64,000 bases of DNA from Taibaiella sp041660405 (GTDB lineage Bacteria; Bacteroidota; Bacteroidia; Chitinophagales; Chitinophagaceae), in contig JBAZWL010000020.1 of the NCBI GenBank assembly GCA_041660405.1, positions 1 to 64,000 on the forward strand, written 5' to 3'. Under the pieces are notes generated by a model. The model did no database searches and had not been told where the DNA came from. It worked only from the letters and a program-made list of their open reading frames with translations. Below, one piece after another: positions 53,800 to 62,764 of this stretch. The translations under genes were made by a program, and so were the position numbers. How positions within the stretch are numbered: the first letter of the stretch is position 1; each line of letters starts with the position of its first letter.

Positions 53800-55168
53800 A
53801 GTAATGTCTTACAAAGTCTACCCAATTATTATTGGTATCTGGTATTTTAATATTGGGATAAATGCCTTTGTAGTCCAATTTTTCTTTTCCTGAAGGAATA
53901 ATTCTCCTTGTTGTAGCAACTTTTAACTGATATTTATTTGATGGTAAGTTCAGTGCATAATAATCTAAGAAATCAACTGCCCCCATTGTATGCTCACCAA
54001 ATAATGTTACTTTGTCACTTTGCATACAGTCAAGTAGCATTATTTCTGCAGCACTTTGGCAAGCGTAATTTATTATTATTCCGACATTTTGAGGATATGA
54101 CATAACAGAGTCATATTTTAATATTTCTTGTTTGTCAGAGATGAATTTCCCAATGCTATCTTTTTCAACTTGGAGCAATTTATACCAACTTTTCAAAGTA
54201 TTTGAATCAACATTACCCTTTGCAATATAAGCTTGTATATTTTCCTGAGTTTTGTTAATCGCATCTTCTGAACAATAGAAATCAATATTTACCTTTTTAA
54301 TAGGCCGCGTATAAATAAATGGCAAAAGAGGCAAATAAGCCCTTACGGTTCCGCCCATATTTTGCCTAATATCTATAATCAAATTCTTTGTCCTACTGAT
54401 AACTTGGTAGTTTACTTTTAGGAGGCTATCTATTATTTCTGCGTTCGACCCACTACAAATTGGAATCGTCACTAAAAAATTGTCTTTATCTAATAACACA
54501 GATTTAGCTGCATCATCAAAAACAGGCAAGGAAGTAATAATTGGATTAGTATAATGTTTGATTTTTTTCCATTTTCCATTTGCTCCTGTTATTAGTAATG
54601 AATCATTTCTAAAGGACGATCGGATATAAAACATCGTTCCTGAGTAATCACTTGTAAACTTTGTTAGAAACACGTTAGTTCCTGTTAAATCAAATTCATA
54701 TGATAGGCTGCCGGGATATAGTATATTGCTATCTCTTGATTCAACTACATATCCTTCATATTTGAATTTATTTTTCCTTATTATTGCTATTACACAATTG
54801 TTATAATCATTTACCCAGTATCCTTCGTATGGATACTTTTTAAGTTTTTTATTTAGGTAATTGATGACAACTTTCAGATCCTGGGTACACTTAATTTTAT
54901 TGATCAAAGTAGTATCCTTTAACTTAACGAGATCCAAATGTCTGTCTTTAAAAAAGTCTACAATGATTGCCATTGCCTTAAATGTATCCTCCCTATTATT
55001 GAAAATTGTTTTAGAAGCAAATTTGTCGAAATCAATGCCCTTTGTCTTTTCAGCAAAACCAGGGTAATCAAGTTTGATTTTTTGTAATAGAAATTCGACA
55101 TCTGTTTTCTGACCAAATATGCAGAAAGGAATTAACAGTAAGATGAATGACAAACGAATTTTACTCAT
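53783..55168 (-). CDS. Exported S41-family peptidase, paralogue 1
   Basis: Serine peptidase of family S41 (tail-specific fold). The 461-residue protein has a signal peptide (1-19), HLDL after FKDR with His77, the segment IDIRQNMGGTVRAYLPLLPF and the nucleophile motif NYACQSAAEI with Ser372. The usual Lys of GEKTFGKG is absent (GEHTMGAVD). The His plus SAAE pattern is that of the nisin-resistance protease NSR (His, TASSAEM), so a Ser-His dyad is likely. It lies 70 bases after the precursor gene and overlaps the kinase. Processing or immunity is inferred. Confidence 0.8.
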   Translation of the reverse strand: MSKIRLSFILLLIPFCIFGQKTDVEFLLQKIKLDYPGFAEKTKGIDFDKFASKTIFNNREDTFKAMAIIVDFFKDRHLDLVKLKDTTLINKIKCTQDLKVVINYLNKKLKKYPYEGYWVNDYNNCVIAIIRKNKFKYEGYVVESRDSNILYPGSLSYEFDLTGTNVFLTKFTSDYSGTMFYIRSSFRNDSLLITGANGKWKKIKHYTNPIITSLPVFDDAAKSVLLDKDNFLVTIPICSGSNAEIIDSLLKVNYQVISRTKNLIIDIRQNMGGTVRAYLPLLPFIYTRPIKKVNIDFYCSEDAINKTQENIQAYIAKGNVDSNTLKSWYKLLQVEKDSIGKFISDKQEILKYDSVMSYPQNVGIIINYACQSAAEIMLLDCMQSDKVTLFGEHTMGAVDFLDYYALNLPSNKYQLKVATTRRIIPSGKEKLDYKGIYPNIKIPDTNNNWVDFVRHYYEEKH

Positions 55169-55237
55169 AAGTGTTTTTTTACGTGAAAGTCTGACTCAAT
55201 TGCTAATGGTTGAGTCAGACTTTTAAAAACTATACTT

Positions 55238-55402
55238 TTATCTGCCGGTACACATGTTATTCACGGCAAGAGAAGTTCCGCCATGCTTAATCGGATCTAA
55301 AACACTATCTCCCCCTTTTATGCTCTCAATTTGAGATTTAGTTAAAGGCACAATCGTTTCTTTCTTAAGTATTAATTTCTTCAACTCGATCTTCTTTTTC
55401 AT
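55238..55402 (-). CDS. Double-glycine-leader RiPP precursor peptide
   Basis: A 54-residue reading frame from ATG 55402 to TAA 55238, missed by length cut-offs. The leader is the Bacteroidota type: MKKKIELKKLILKKETIVPL, then LTKSQIESIKGG, close to the GG-Bacteroidales precursor family (TIGR04149, from memory), with KxxLKKETI and a final GG at residues 30-31. The 23-residue core has a single Cys51, and the parts KHGG and MCTGR. It sits between two S41 genes with a maturase and C39 exporter upstream on the same strand. Cleavage after GG by the C39 domain is inferred. Confidence 0.85.
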   Translation of the reverse strand: MKKKIELKKLILKKETIVPLTKSQIESIKGGDSVLDPIKHGGTSLAVNNMCTGR

Positions 55403-55543
55403 AATCTCTTTTTTTTGTTTTTTAATAATAAATAATGCACAATGTTACTAACATGCATTAATTATTCAAAACTTATTACATTAATACTGTTTTCGAAAGG
55501 ACAGATCTTCGTTTTGCAAGGACGGATAGCATTATTAAGTTAC

Positions 55544-55560
55544 TGCAAATTTGATGCCAG
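55544..55560 (-). promoter_or_regulatory. Shared 17-bp motif upstream of the precursor gene
   Basis: On the minus strand CTGGCATCAAATTTGCA; the same 17 bases occur at 57018-57034, upstream of the other S41 gene. CAAATTTG resembles the -7 element TAnnTTTG with one mismatch. It starts about 142 bases before the precursor ATG and may mark its promoter. Confidence 0.5.
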
Positions 55561-55564
55561 AAAC

Positions 55565-56962
55565 TCACTTTACTTCCGAATAATATTTTTGCACAAACTT
55601 GACCCAATCCTTATTATTATCTGAAATAAAAACATCTGGTTTTATGCCGATATTATCGAATAGTGGTTGATGCCTTTTAATTTGTCTTTTAACGCTTGCT
55701 ATATTTAGGGTATACTTTTTGGAGGGCAATTCTATCCCAAAATTATCCAGGTAATCGAGACCGCCATATGTTGTTTCACCAAATAGCATTACTTTGTTGC
55801 TCTGTTTAAAATCTAAAATCATCATTTCTGCAGCGCTTAAACAAGCATAATTTGCAATGATCGCAACATTCTTGGGGTTAATTTTTACTGAGTCTAAAGT
55901 ATAAGTACTGCCTTCATCTAAAATTATTTTGCCAATATTATTTTTGATTTCAGAGACATATTTTTCCTTTTGAGCAATTCGCGCGGTATCCAAACTATTT
56001 TGAGTTTTAAAATCTATTAAGTCTTTTTCTTCTTCTTCAAACAGGGTCTGCGAGCACAACCGATATCCTCCAATACGTACTATTGGTTGCGAATATACAT
56101 AAGGTAAGAGGGGAGCATAGGTTCTAACTGTACCTCCAAGATTACAACGGATATCAACAATCAAGGTTTGTATATTATTAAGCGCTTGTAAGTTTGCTTT
56201 TACAATGCTATCCACTGCCTTTGTATTCTCTTCTGAATTTCCAGGGATAGTAATGAGAAATGTTTTATTATCTAACAAAGCAGCGGTCACATGCTCATTA
56301 TATCTGGGCAGAGAGGGTAGAATTGGATTCGTATAATTTTTTAACTTCCTCCATTTACTTGTATAACCTGTTGTGAAAATAGAATCGTTCCTGAATTTCG
56401 ATTTTATGTAAGCATGACGAGCAGTAAATGGACTATAATATTCAGTTGAATATATGCCGTCAGATAATTTTTTCATCTGTATAGAAACCATCCCTTCGGG
56501 CAGTGTATGGTTTTCACATTCTACAACATAAGCATTGTATACACTCCTGTTTTTGGATACCTTTTTTAAGGCAACAACACAATTATTGTAATCATTGACC
56601 CAATACCCTTCATATATATCTTTCCTTGAGCGTTTATCTGACAAATAGGACATAACCTTTTGAAGGTTATCACTATAGTGAGCTGAATCTATAAAAGCTT
56701 CTTGTCGGGGTTGAGTAACAGAGAGATGTGGGTCGCGGAAATAGTTGCATATATCTGCCAGAATATGAAAAGTATCTGTTCCATTTGTATGAATAGTTTG
56801 CCTGATGTATTTATCAAACGTTTCGTCTGTTGTTTTATCCAGATAGCCGGCATAGCAGCCTTTTATAGTTTTCACCAAAAATGCAATGTCATTTTGTTGG
56901 CTGTATCCCGAAATATTTAGTAATAGCAGTAAGACAAGGAATAGATATTTTGATTTTATCAT
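55565..56962 (-). CDS. Exported S41-family peptidase, paralogue 2
   Basis: Paralogue of the S41 gene at 53783, sharing EGYWVNDYNNCV, NYTNPI, the segment IVDIRCNLGGTVRTYAPLLPY, NYACLSAAEMMILD and FGETTYGGLDYLD. From ATG at 56962 (MIKSKYLFLVLL) it has 465 residues and a signal peptide. The likely dyad is His79 (in YFRDPHLSV) and Ser376 (in CLSAAEMM); the usual Lys is replaced (GETTYGG). It begins after the shared motif at 57018 and ends 163 bases before the precursor ATG. An ATG at 56971 is an alternative. Confidence 0.8.
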   Translation of the reverse strand: MIKSKYLFLVLLLLLNISGYSQQNDIAFLVKTIKGCYAGYLDKTTDETFDKYIRQTIHTNGTDTFHILADICNYFRDPHLSVTQPRQEAFIDSAHYSDNLQKVMSYLSDKRSRKDIYEGYWVNDYNNCVVALKKVSKNRSVYNAYVVECENHTLPEGMVSIQMKKLSDGIYSTEYYSPFTARHAYIKSKFRNDSIFTTGYTSKWRKLKNYTNPILPSLPRYNEHVTAALLDNKTFLITIPGNSEENTKAVDSIVKANLQALNNIQTLIVDIRCNLGGTVRTYAPLLPYVYSQPIVRIGGYRLCSQTLFEEEEKDLIDFKTQNSLDTARIAQKEKYVSEIKNNIGKIILDEGSTYTLDSVKINPKNVAIIANYACLSAAEMMILDFKQSNKVMLFGETTYGGLDYLDNFGIELPSKKYTLNIASVKRQIKRHQPLFDNIGIKPDVFISDNNKDWVKFVQKYYSEVK

Positions 56963-57017
56963 GGATTGCATAGTAGGAATTCAATAGGTATTAGAATAGT
57001 TGATTTTTATTGAGGAT

Positions 57018-57034
57018 TGCAAATTTGATGCCAG
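57018..57034 (-). promoter_or_regulatory. Shared 17-bp motif upstream of S41 paralogue 2
   Basis: On the minus strand CTGGCATCAAATTTGCA, identical to 55544-55560. Here a TTTG lies 20 bases before CAAATTTG, so it resembles a full promoter. Confidence 0.5.
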
Positions 57035-57088
57035 GAATATAGAAAGGCAAAAGATGCTTTTCTCATTGTCGCGCCCAAACCATCAGAC

Positions 57089-59347
57089 TTATTCCCACAT
57101 TGGTATATCTACATAACTATCAGTGAACCATTTGATACTAAAAGGATTTCCTGCATCCTTAATGGTCTCATCGCTCACATCTTTCCCGGTACCGTAATTA
57201 ATTTGCAAATAAGAATCTTTACTTACTCCGATAACAACAACTAATCTACTACCTTTTTGAACCAATTTTGATGTAGTAACCGTATTCGTAATTGGAATAG
57301 TTTCTTTTCTGCCGGGTTGCAACAATACCCTTTTGCTCCGATCATGCGCATAACTCGCTCGTTGCCTGGCTTCAGATAAAGAAAAATATTTCCCATCAGG
57401 CATCAGCTCGTATAAGTACATTACCACATCAATGTCTTTTTTATTAATCGATAATTGTAACTGAGCAGTAAAAGCACCGTTCACCATTATAGGCTTTTCA
57501 AGAGGTACCGATATAAAGGTGAGTCTATTATTACGCGAGATATCTGTTCCAATAACATTATCAGAACCTGTATCCGTAGTATCACTCCGGTCTGCCATAT
57601 CTACTTCCTGCCTGATGTATTCGATGCCTGCAGCCGTGTCCGTGAGTTTATAATTTGAATTCACCCTTGTGTTGCTGATATAAAAACGGCGTATTTTATT
57701 ACTCATTGCGAATATCGAAGGGGCATGTTTCCATATGTTGGCTCCCATTACCTCATAGTTTACTTTATCCTGCAATAATGCTGGCTTACTCCCACCTTTC
57801 AAAGTATAATTGAACCATTGCACGCTAAGGTCAACAAAATTGAAACTCGTGGCGATTGAATCTACTTTGTAGTCACCCACTTCTCCGCCCGGGTATCGTT
57901 GTGCTCCACCATGATCGTATGGGCCAATGACAAGATAATGATCTGCTTCAGGATTGTGAAGATAATGTTGCTTAAAATAGTAAAGTGCCCCAATCTGATC
58001 GGCATCAAAATAGCCTGTAGTAGTCAGTACCGGTATCTTTATTTTGGCAAAATCATTACCGCAGGTAACCATATTTTGCCAATATTCATCAAAAGATGGA
58101 TGTTTTAGCCAGCGTTGAAAAATAGGGCTATATCTGTTATCCATTGTGTCCAATGACCTGAAGGAAGCCCCTTCTCTGTACCACTTACCAGACAGTGTAC
58201 TCCATCGTTGTGAATTTCCAAAATCAGTGTCGTCTATACTCTTATTGTTGGTAACAAAATGGATCCAACGTAGCATATAGTGGGTAAAAATATTACCATA
58301 ACATGGATAGTCAATACCAATACCTACTGCCACCTGTGGCATAATTGTTTTTAAAGCAGGGTGTAATGTTTTGGCAGCAGCCCATTGAGAAAAACCTAAG
58401 TAACTGCCGCCAACCATTCCCACTTTTTTATTGCTCCATTTTTGCTTACTGATCCAATCAATTATATCATACGCATCCGTCGCATCATGCTCAAATGGTT
58501 CTATTGCTTGCGGACTTAGTCCTTTCCCTCTTGTATTGACAACTATACCCACGTAATCCTTTACTGCGTATCGTTTGGCCATAGCAAGATCTCCAATTGA
58601 ATCTTGATAAATGTTGAATATAAATATTGCCGGGGTTTGGGTTTTTATTGCCCGTTTGCGAGCTATTACAGCCTGTAGCATACTTCCATCACGCATTCGA
58701 ATCATTTCTTTACGAATGTCAAACACTTTGTCATCATACTTTTTCACCTGCCGTCTCATGATATCAACGGTTTGACTGTATAAATTGTAGCTGCTATAAG
58801 CCAATGCAAGCTTCGAGGCTTTCTCGAAACTTAGGCTGTCTGACAAAGCACAGTCCTTTTTTGCATCATCCAGCATTTTTTTTAAATTCAGTAAATCGGC
58901 ACTAGTATAATTTGTTGCCAAAACCTGTGCGTCCTCAGTTAATAGTGTGTAGGATCTATCAAATACTTCCGTGAATAGGATTGCAAATGGTACATGTTCC
59001 TTTGGCTCTAACATCTTAGTATTAGCATAAGTTTCGTATTGAATGCCGATAGCTTTAGCTGATGAGGTATCATCAGGCCTCATGATTTTTCTTACAGAAT
59101 CCAGATAAAGATTGCTTTCCTGGTATAATCGAGCCGCCATTGTATATCGCCTCATCTTATCGTAATAATCCAACGATGCGGAATTATCTTTGTTGTACTG
59201 TTCTATAAGCTCTTTTGCCAATTGGGGAATTGCTTCGGCAAAGGTTGTGCTGTCTTTATAGTTGGTGTGTGAAAAGTAAAATTCACGTGCATTTAAATTA
59301 GTTTGTAAGAGTAGTGCAATAAGGGAAAAAAGCAATGATTTTTTCAT
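57089..59347 (-). CDS. Exported CocE/NonD-type (S15-like) alpha/beta hydrolase
   Basis: Secreted or periplasmic hydrolase of the X-prolyl dipeptidyl peptidase/CocE family. From ATG at 59347 (MKKSLLFSLIALLLQTNLNA) it has 752 residues. A helical region without recognised domain (about 20-220) precedes the hydrolase: GMVGGSYLGFSQWAA with nucleophile Ser (about residue 315), Asp in TGYFDADQIGAL and His in IGPYDHGG. The C-terminal beta-sandwich is that of the S15 family. An extension to 59419 lacks a signal peptide. The family cuts peptides or esters; its place suggests action on the peptide product. Confidence 0.82.
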   Translation of the reverse strand: MKKSLLFSLIALLLQTNLNAREFYFSHTNYKDSTTFAEAIPQLAKELIEQYNKDNSASLDYYDKMRRYTMAARLYQESNLYLDSVRKIMRPDDTSSAKAIGIQYETYANTKMLEPKEHVPFAILFTEVFDRSYTLLTEDAQVLATNYTSADLLNLKKMLDDAKKDCALSDSLSFEKASKLALAYSSYNLYSQTVDIMRRQVKKYDDKVFDIRKEMIRMRDGSMLQAVIARKRAIKTQTPAIFIFNIYQDSIGDLAMAKRYAVKDYVGIVVNTRGKGLSPQAIEPFEHDATDAYDIIDWISKQKWSNKKVGMVGGSYLGFSQWAAAKTLHPALKTIMPQVAVGIGIDYPCYGNIFTHYMLRWIHFVTNNKSIDDTDFGNSQRWSTLSGKWYREGASFRSLDTMDNRYSPIFQRWLKHPSFDEYWQNMVTCGNDFAKIKIPVLTTTGYFDADQIGALYYFKQHYLHNPEADHYLVIGPYDHGGAQRYPGGEVGDYKVDSIATSFNFVDLSVQWFNYTLKGGSKPALLQDKVNYEVMGANIWKHAPSIFAMSNKIRRFYISNTRVNSNYKLTDTAAGIEYIRQEVDMADRSDTTDTGSDNVIGTDISRNNRLTFISVPLEKPIMVNGAFTAQLQLSINKKDIDVVMYLYELMPDGKYFSLSEARQRASYAHDRSKRVLLQPGRKETIPITNTVTTSKLVQKGSRLVVVIGVSKDSYLQINYGTGKDVSDETIKDAGNPFSIKWFTDSYVDIPMWE

Positions 59348-59503
59348 GTGTATAGGACAGTTTGATATTAGGGATATAAATATTATAATGTCTTTATCAA
59401 AAACCGTTCCAAACATCAAAAAGGGTTATCTATTTTGGGTGCGATTTTTTTCATGCTGTCTCATTATATAGCGAAGTGCATTAATTGTATTTGCGATGTC
59501 ATA

Positions 59504-61690
59504 TTAATCTCCCAGCTCCAACTGATTTTTCACCAATTCATAATAGTAACCTTTCTTTATTGCTAAATCTGCATGCGACCCTACCTCCACAATTTTACCC
59601 TGATTTAGAACGATAATTTTATTTGCATTCTTTACGGTGCTCAATCTATGGGCAATAATAACCGCAGTCTTGTTTTTGAAAAACTGCTGGAGATTGTTGT
59701 GAATTATTTTTTCATTCTCTGCATCCAGTGCAGAGGTTGCTTCGTCAAAAAAAAGATAATCAGGATTTTTGTAAACGGCTCTCGCAATGAGTATTCGTTG
59801 CTTCTGACCACCAGAAATTCCGTTACCAGATGCGCCAATCTGAGTTTTGCATTGGAGGGGTAAAGCTTCAATGAATGACTGAAGGTTGGCGACTTTTATA
59901 GCATGTTGAAGTTTGCATTGGTCAATATTTTCATCTCCCATTGCTATGTTTCTTTCAATAGTGTCCGAGAAAATAAAACCATCTTGCATTACAACACCGC
60001 AGTTCGAACGCCAACTAATTGGAGATATTGAAAGTATGTTTTGCTTATCCAGGTATATGCTTCCTTTTGTTGGCTCGTAGAACTTTAACAGGAGCTTCAT
60101 GAGGGTGGTTTTACCGCTTCCGCTGGCACCTACTATGGCTGTGACTTTTCCTTTAGGTATAGTTAGCGTAATATCATTTAAAACAAAAAATGATTGTGGA
60201 CCCTCATATTGAAAGGACAGCTTACTTAAAATGATGTCGGATTGATTTTGTAAGGCGGTTTGTTCATCAGGCTGTTCCTCCGGAGCATTGCTTTGAACTT
60301 CATTTAACCTGTCTATGCTTAGCTTAGCTTCTTGTAATCCCCTGAAAAATCCTGCAAGTTGACTTATGGGTGAACTTAGTTGCCCAATAATGTAGGAAAT
60401 AGCGAGCAGAGCGCCTAATGACATCGTATTATTAATTACCAAAGTGGCAGCTATAAACGTAACGAGTATATTTTTTGCCTGATTAATAAACTCAAAACCT
60501 GAATATTGTAACTGATCTATCTTAAGAATACGAACATTAATTTTGAATAATCTTTGCTGGAGGCTTTCCCATTCTTTGCGTTTGAAGTCTTCAAATTGAT
60601 TGAGCTTCATTTCGGTGACGCCATTGATTATTTCATAAATACTTTCCTGGTTTTTGCTTTGTTGCTGAAAGCGGTGATAGTCTATCACTTTGCGTTTTTT
60701 TAACCAGTAGAATGACCATATTAATGATACTATAGTAAGAGAGGAATAAACCAGAACGATTTTTGTGTCATAGTACCCAAGCACTGCAAAAAAAACTAGA
60801 AAGGTAATAAAGGAAAATAAAGTAACGATACTCTGCGAGGTTATAAATGATTCAATTCGCTCATTATCCTGAATGCGTTGCTTAAAATCACCTATCATTT
60901 TTGAATCAAAGAATTTCAATGGAAGCTGCAAAAGCTTTTTGAGGAAATCTGAAATTATTGAAATACTTACTCGTGAGCCAATGTAGAGCATCAGCCAATT
61001 ACGTACTATTTCGATAGTAATATTCCCGACAAATATTCCCAATTGAGCGAAAAGAATAATGGTGACTATGTTTAGGTCTTTTGCATTAACGCCTTTATCG
61101 ATCAATGACTGGGTAAGGAAAGGGAATATGAGCATCAATACATTACCTGCAAGCATTAAAAGTACTATCCAAAACAGACGTTTTTTATAGCGAGTAAGAT
61201 GGTTCAGAAGATATTTTAAATTGGATTTATGATTTTCTGTTGGAACCCTTTTTTGATAGAACAATTCTGTAGGGTCAATAAAAAGGGCTACTCCTTTTTG
61301 ATTATCCGAGATCCAGGATTGCGTAAATTTAGCTTCAGTTAATTTAATAATGCCGTGTGACGGATCTGCTATATAAAAGGAGTATTTTTTAGAAAGAAGA
61401 TTCTTTCTGATCCTCTGCAATACCACAAAATGATTTTGATTCCAGTGTAAAATACATGGGGCGACATTCTTATTTTCTATCAGGCTTTCAATTGTGAGTT
61501 TAATGCTCAATGCTTCAATCCCTATGTTCTGACAAGCTTCTGAAATGCCTTGTAATGAAACACCCTCCCGATTAAGAAAGGAAATGTTTCTTATATATTG
61601 TAACGAGTATGGTTTACCATAAGCCTGGGCAATCATGCAGATACAGGCAGGGCCACAATCCATTTGATCGTGCTGAGGTATAAATTTCAT
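59504..61690 (-). CDS. C39 peptidase-containing ABC exporter (PCAT)
   Basis: Fused exporter that cuts leader peptides after GG and exports the core. From ATG at 61690 it has 728 residues: an N-terminal C39 peptidase with Cys12 (MDCGPACICMIAQAYGK), His87 (WNQNHFVVL) and Asp109 (IADPSHG), a six-helix transmembrane domain (about 160-440) and an ATPase with Walker A GASGSGKTTL (521), signature ISGGQKQR, Walker B YLFFDEATSALD and H-loop AHRLSTVKNA. All key residues are kept. An ORF start at 61723 adds 11 residues. It fits the GG leader of the peptide at 55238. Confidence 0.93.
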   Translation of the reverse strand: MKFIPQHDQMDCGPACICMIAQAYGKPYSLQYIRNISFLNREGVSLQGISEACQNIGIEALSIKLTIESLIENKNVAPCILHWNQNHFVVLQRIRKNLLSKKYSFYIADPSHGIIKLTEAKFTQSWISDNQKGVALFIDPTELFYQKRVPTENHKSNLKYLLNHLTRYKKRLFWIVLLMLAGNVLMLIFPFLTQSLIDKGVNAKDLNIVTIILFAQLGIFVGNITIEIVRNWLMLYIGSRVSISIISDFLKKLLQLPLKFFDSKMIGDFKQRIQDNERIESFITSQSIVTLFSFITFLVFFAVLGYYDTKIVLVYSSLTIVSLIWSFYWLKKRKVIDYHRFQQQSKNQESIYEIINGVTEMKLNQFEDFKRKEWESLQQRLFKINVRILKIDQLQYSGFEFINQAKNILVTFIAATLVINNTMSLGALLAISYIIGQLSSPISQLAGFFRGLQEAKLSIDRLNEVQSNAPEEQPDEQTALQNQSDIILSKLSFQYEGPQSFFVLNDITLTIPKGKVTAIVGASGSGKTTLMKLLLKFYEPTKGSIYLDKQNILSISPISWRSNCGVVMQDGFIFSDTIERNIAMGDENIDQCKLQHAIKVANLQSFIEALPLQCKTQIGASGNGISGGQKQRILIARAVYKNPDYLFFDEATSALDAENEKIIHNNLQQFFKNKTAVIIAHRLSTVKNANKIIVLNQGKIVEVGSHADLAIKKGYYYELVKNQLELGD

Positions 61691-61774
61691 TTGCGCACAA
61701 AAAGAAATTAGAAAAACAATCAATAACTCAACTTGTATGTTATAAGATATTGCTTAATCATGAAGTAATAAATC

Positions 61775-62749
61775 TTATGTTAAACCGATAGAAAATCCTG
61801 ATGTGTCATTTTGAGCTAAAAAGTTATCCCAATGCAGACTAACACCAATCCCTGAGTTCTTTTGATATAGCTTGAGTATTTTGGACGCAATGATATATTG
61901 CATTGAAAAGGGAAGAGCTGTGAATGAAGATGACGATAAGTTTAAAAAACTTTTAAGGAAAAGTCCTACGTTGCCATTATAGTATTCATGTAACAATCTG
62001 ATGGAGTCTTCAGGTTCGTTACTGTGTTTGTTATCATATATCTTTGTTGTTAGGCTCTTGAATAGAGCGTATTCATCTACTCCTTGATTTTGAATATGCA
62101 CCAAAAGTTTTTTCATGATTGTATCAGTATATAAATCGACTAACTCTAACCAATCCGTTTTATGCTCTTTGGTTTCGAGACATAGGTTAACAGCATGATA
62201 AAACAGTGGGCTTTGCTCCTGATAATGCAGATATTTAAGTACATCAGTTGCCATGTCAATAGCTTCGTTTATGTTCTTACTAGCAAGGTGTATTCTAAAT
62301 ATGTTTGTTACTTGTTCCACTTTAGCCTTGAGAAACTGGATCGCATTGGCTGATATAGTTATTTTTGAATCGATCAATGCTATAGAATGGTTCAGATCAT
62401 TCAAGGCTTCTGTATAATTACCATTGATGTAAGCCTTATAGCTAATTAAAGGGAAGTAGATGATTCCAATATCGTCTTTCATTTGATTACTAACTTTCAA
62501 GTTATTTAAATCAATTTTGGATAAATACCAATCCGCAAGGTTTTCGTTCTTATTTCTAAGTTCACCAAGTGCTTTAAGCAAATAGCAATGAAAATATGCG
62601 GCGTCTATATATTCTTCACTTTTAATCTCCAACTTATTCTCTTTGATTATAGAGAAAAAAATATGCTCATCCATCCCAGTGTATCTCATTGACGGAGGGG
62701 CTATGGTTCCAATTTTTTTTACAGCTTGTTCTAAATGCAATATGTTCAT
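61775..62749 (-). CDS. Helical, TPR-like protein of unknown function
   Basis: Function not recognised. The 324-residue protein is helical throughout, with several helix pairs such as YINGNYTEALNDLNHSIALI that resemble TPR units, and no signal peptide. It starts 15 bases after the maturase stop, so both are in one operon. Similar helical partners occur in other Bacteroidota peptide loci; a role as scaffold for the precursor or maturase would fit but is not shown. Confidence 0.75.
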   Translation of the reverse strand: MNILHLEQAVKKIGTIAPPSMRYTGMDEHIFFSIIKENKLEIKSEEYIDAAYFHCYLLKALGELRNKNENLADWYLSKIDLNNLKVSNQMKDDIGIIYFPLISYKAYINGNYTEALNDLNHSIALIDSKITISANAIQFLKAKVEQVTNIFRIHLASKNINEAIDMATDVLKYLHYQEQSPLFYHAVNLCLETKEHKTDWLELVDLYTDTIMKKLLVHIQNQGVDEYALFKSLTTKIYDNKHSNEPEDSIRLLHEYYNGNVGLFLKSFLNLSSSSFTALPFSMQYIIASKILKLYQKNSGIGVSLHWDNFLAQNDTSGFSIGLT

Positions 62750-62764
62750 GTTATTCCCTTAGGT

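Noticed and set aside
56972..57088. Second precursor peptide upstream of S41 paralogue 2
   Set aside because: The only frame is about 19 codons and lacks leader and GG motif.
59348..59503. Second precursor peptide between exporter and hydrolase genes
   Set aside because: Only frames of about 11-12 codons occur (one starting MKKIAPKIDN), with no GG leader.
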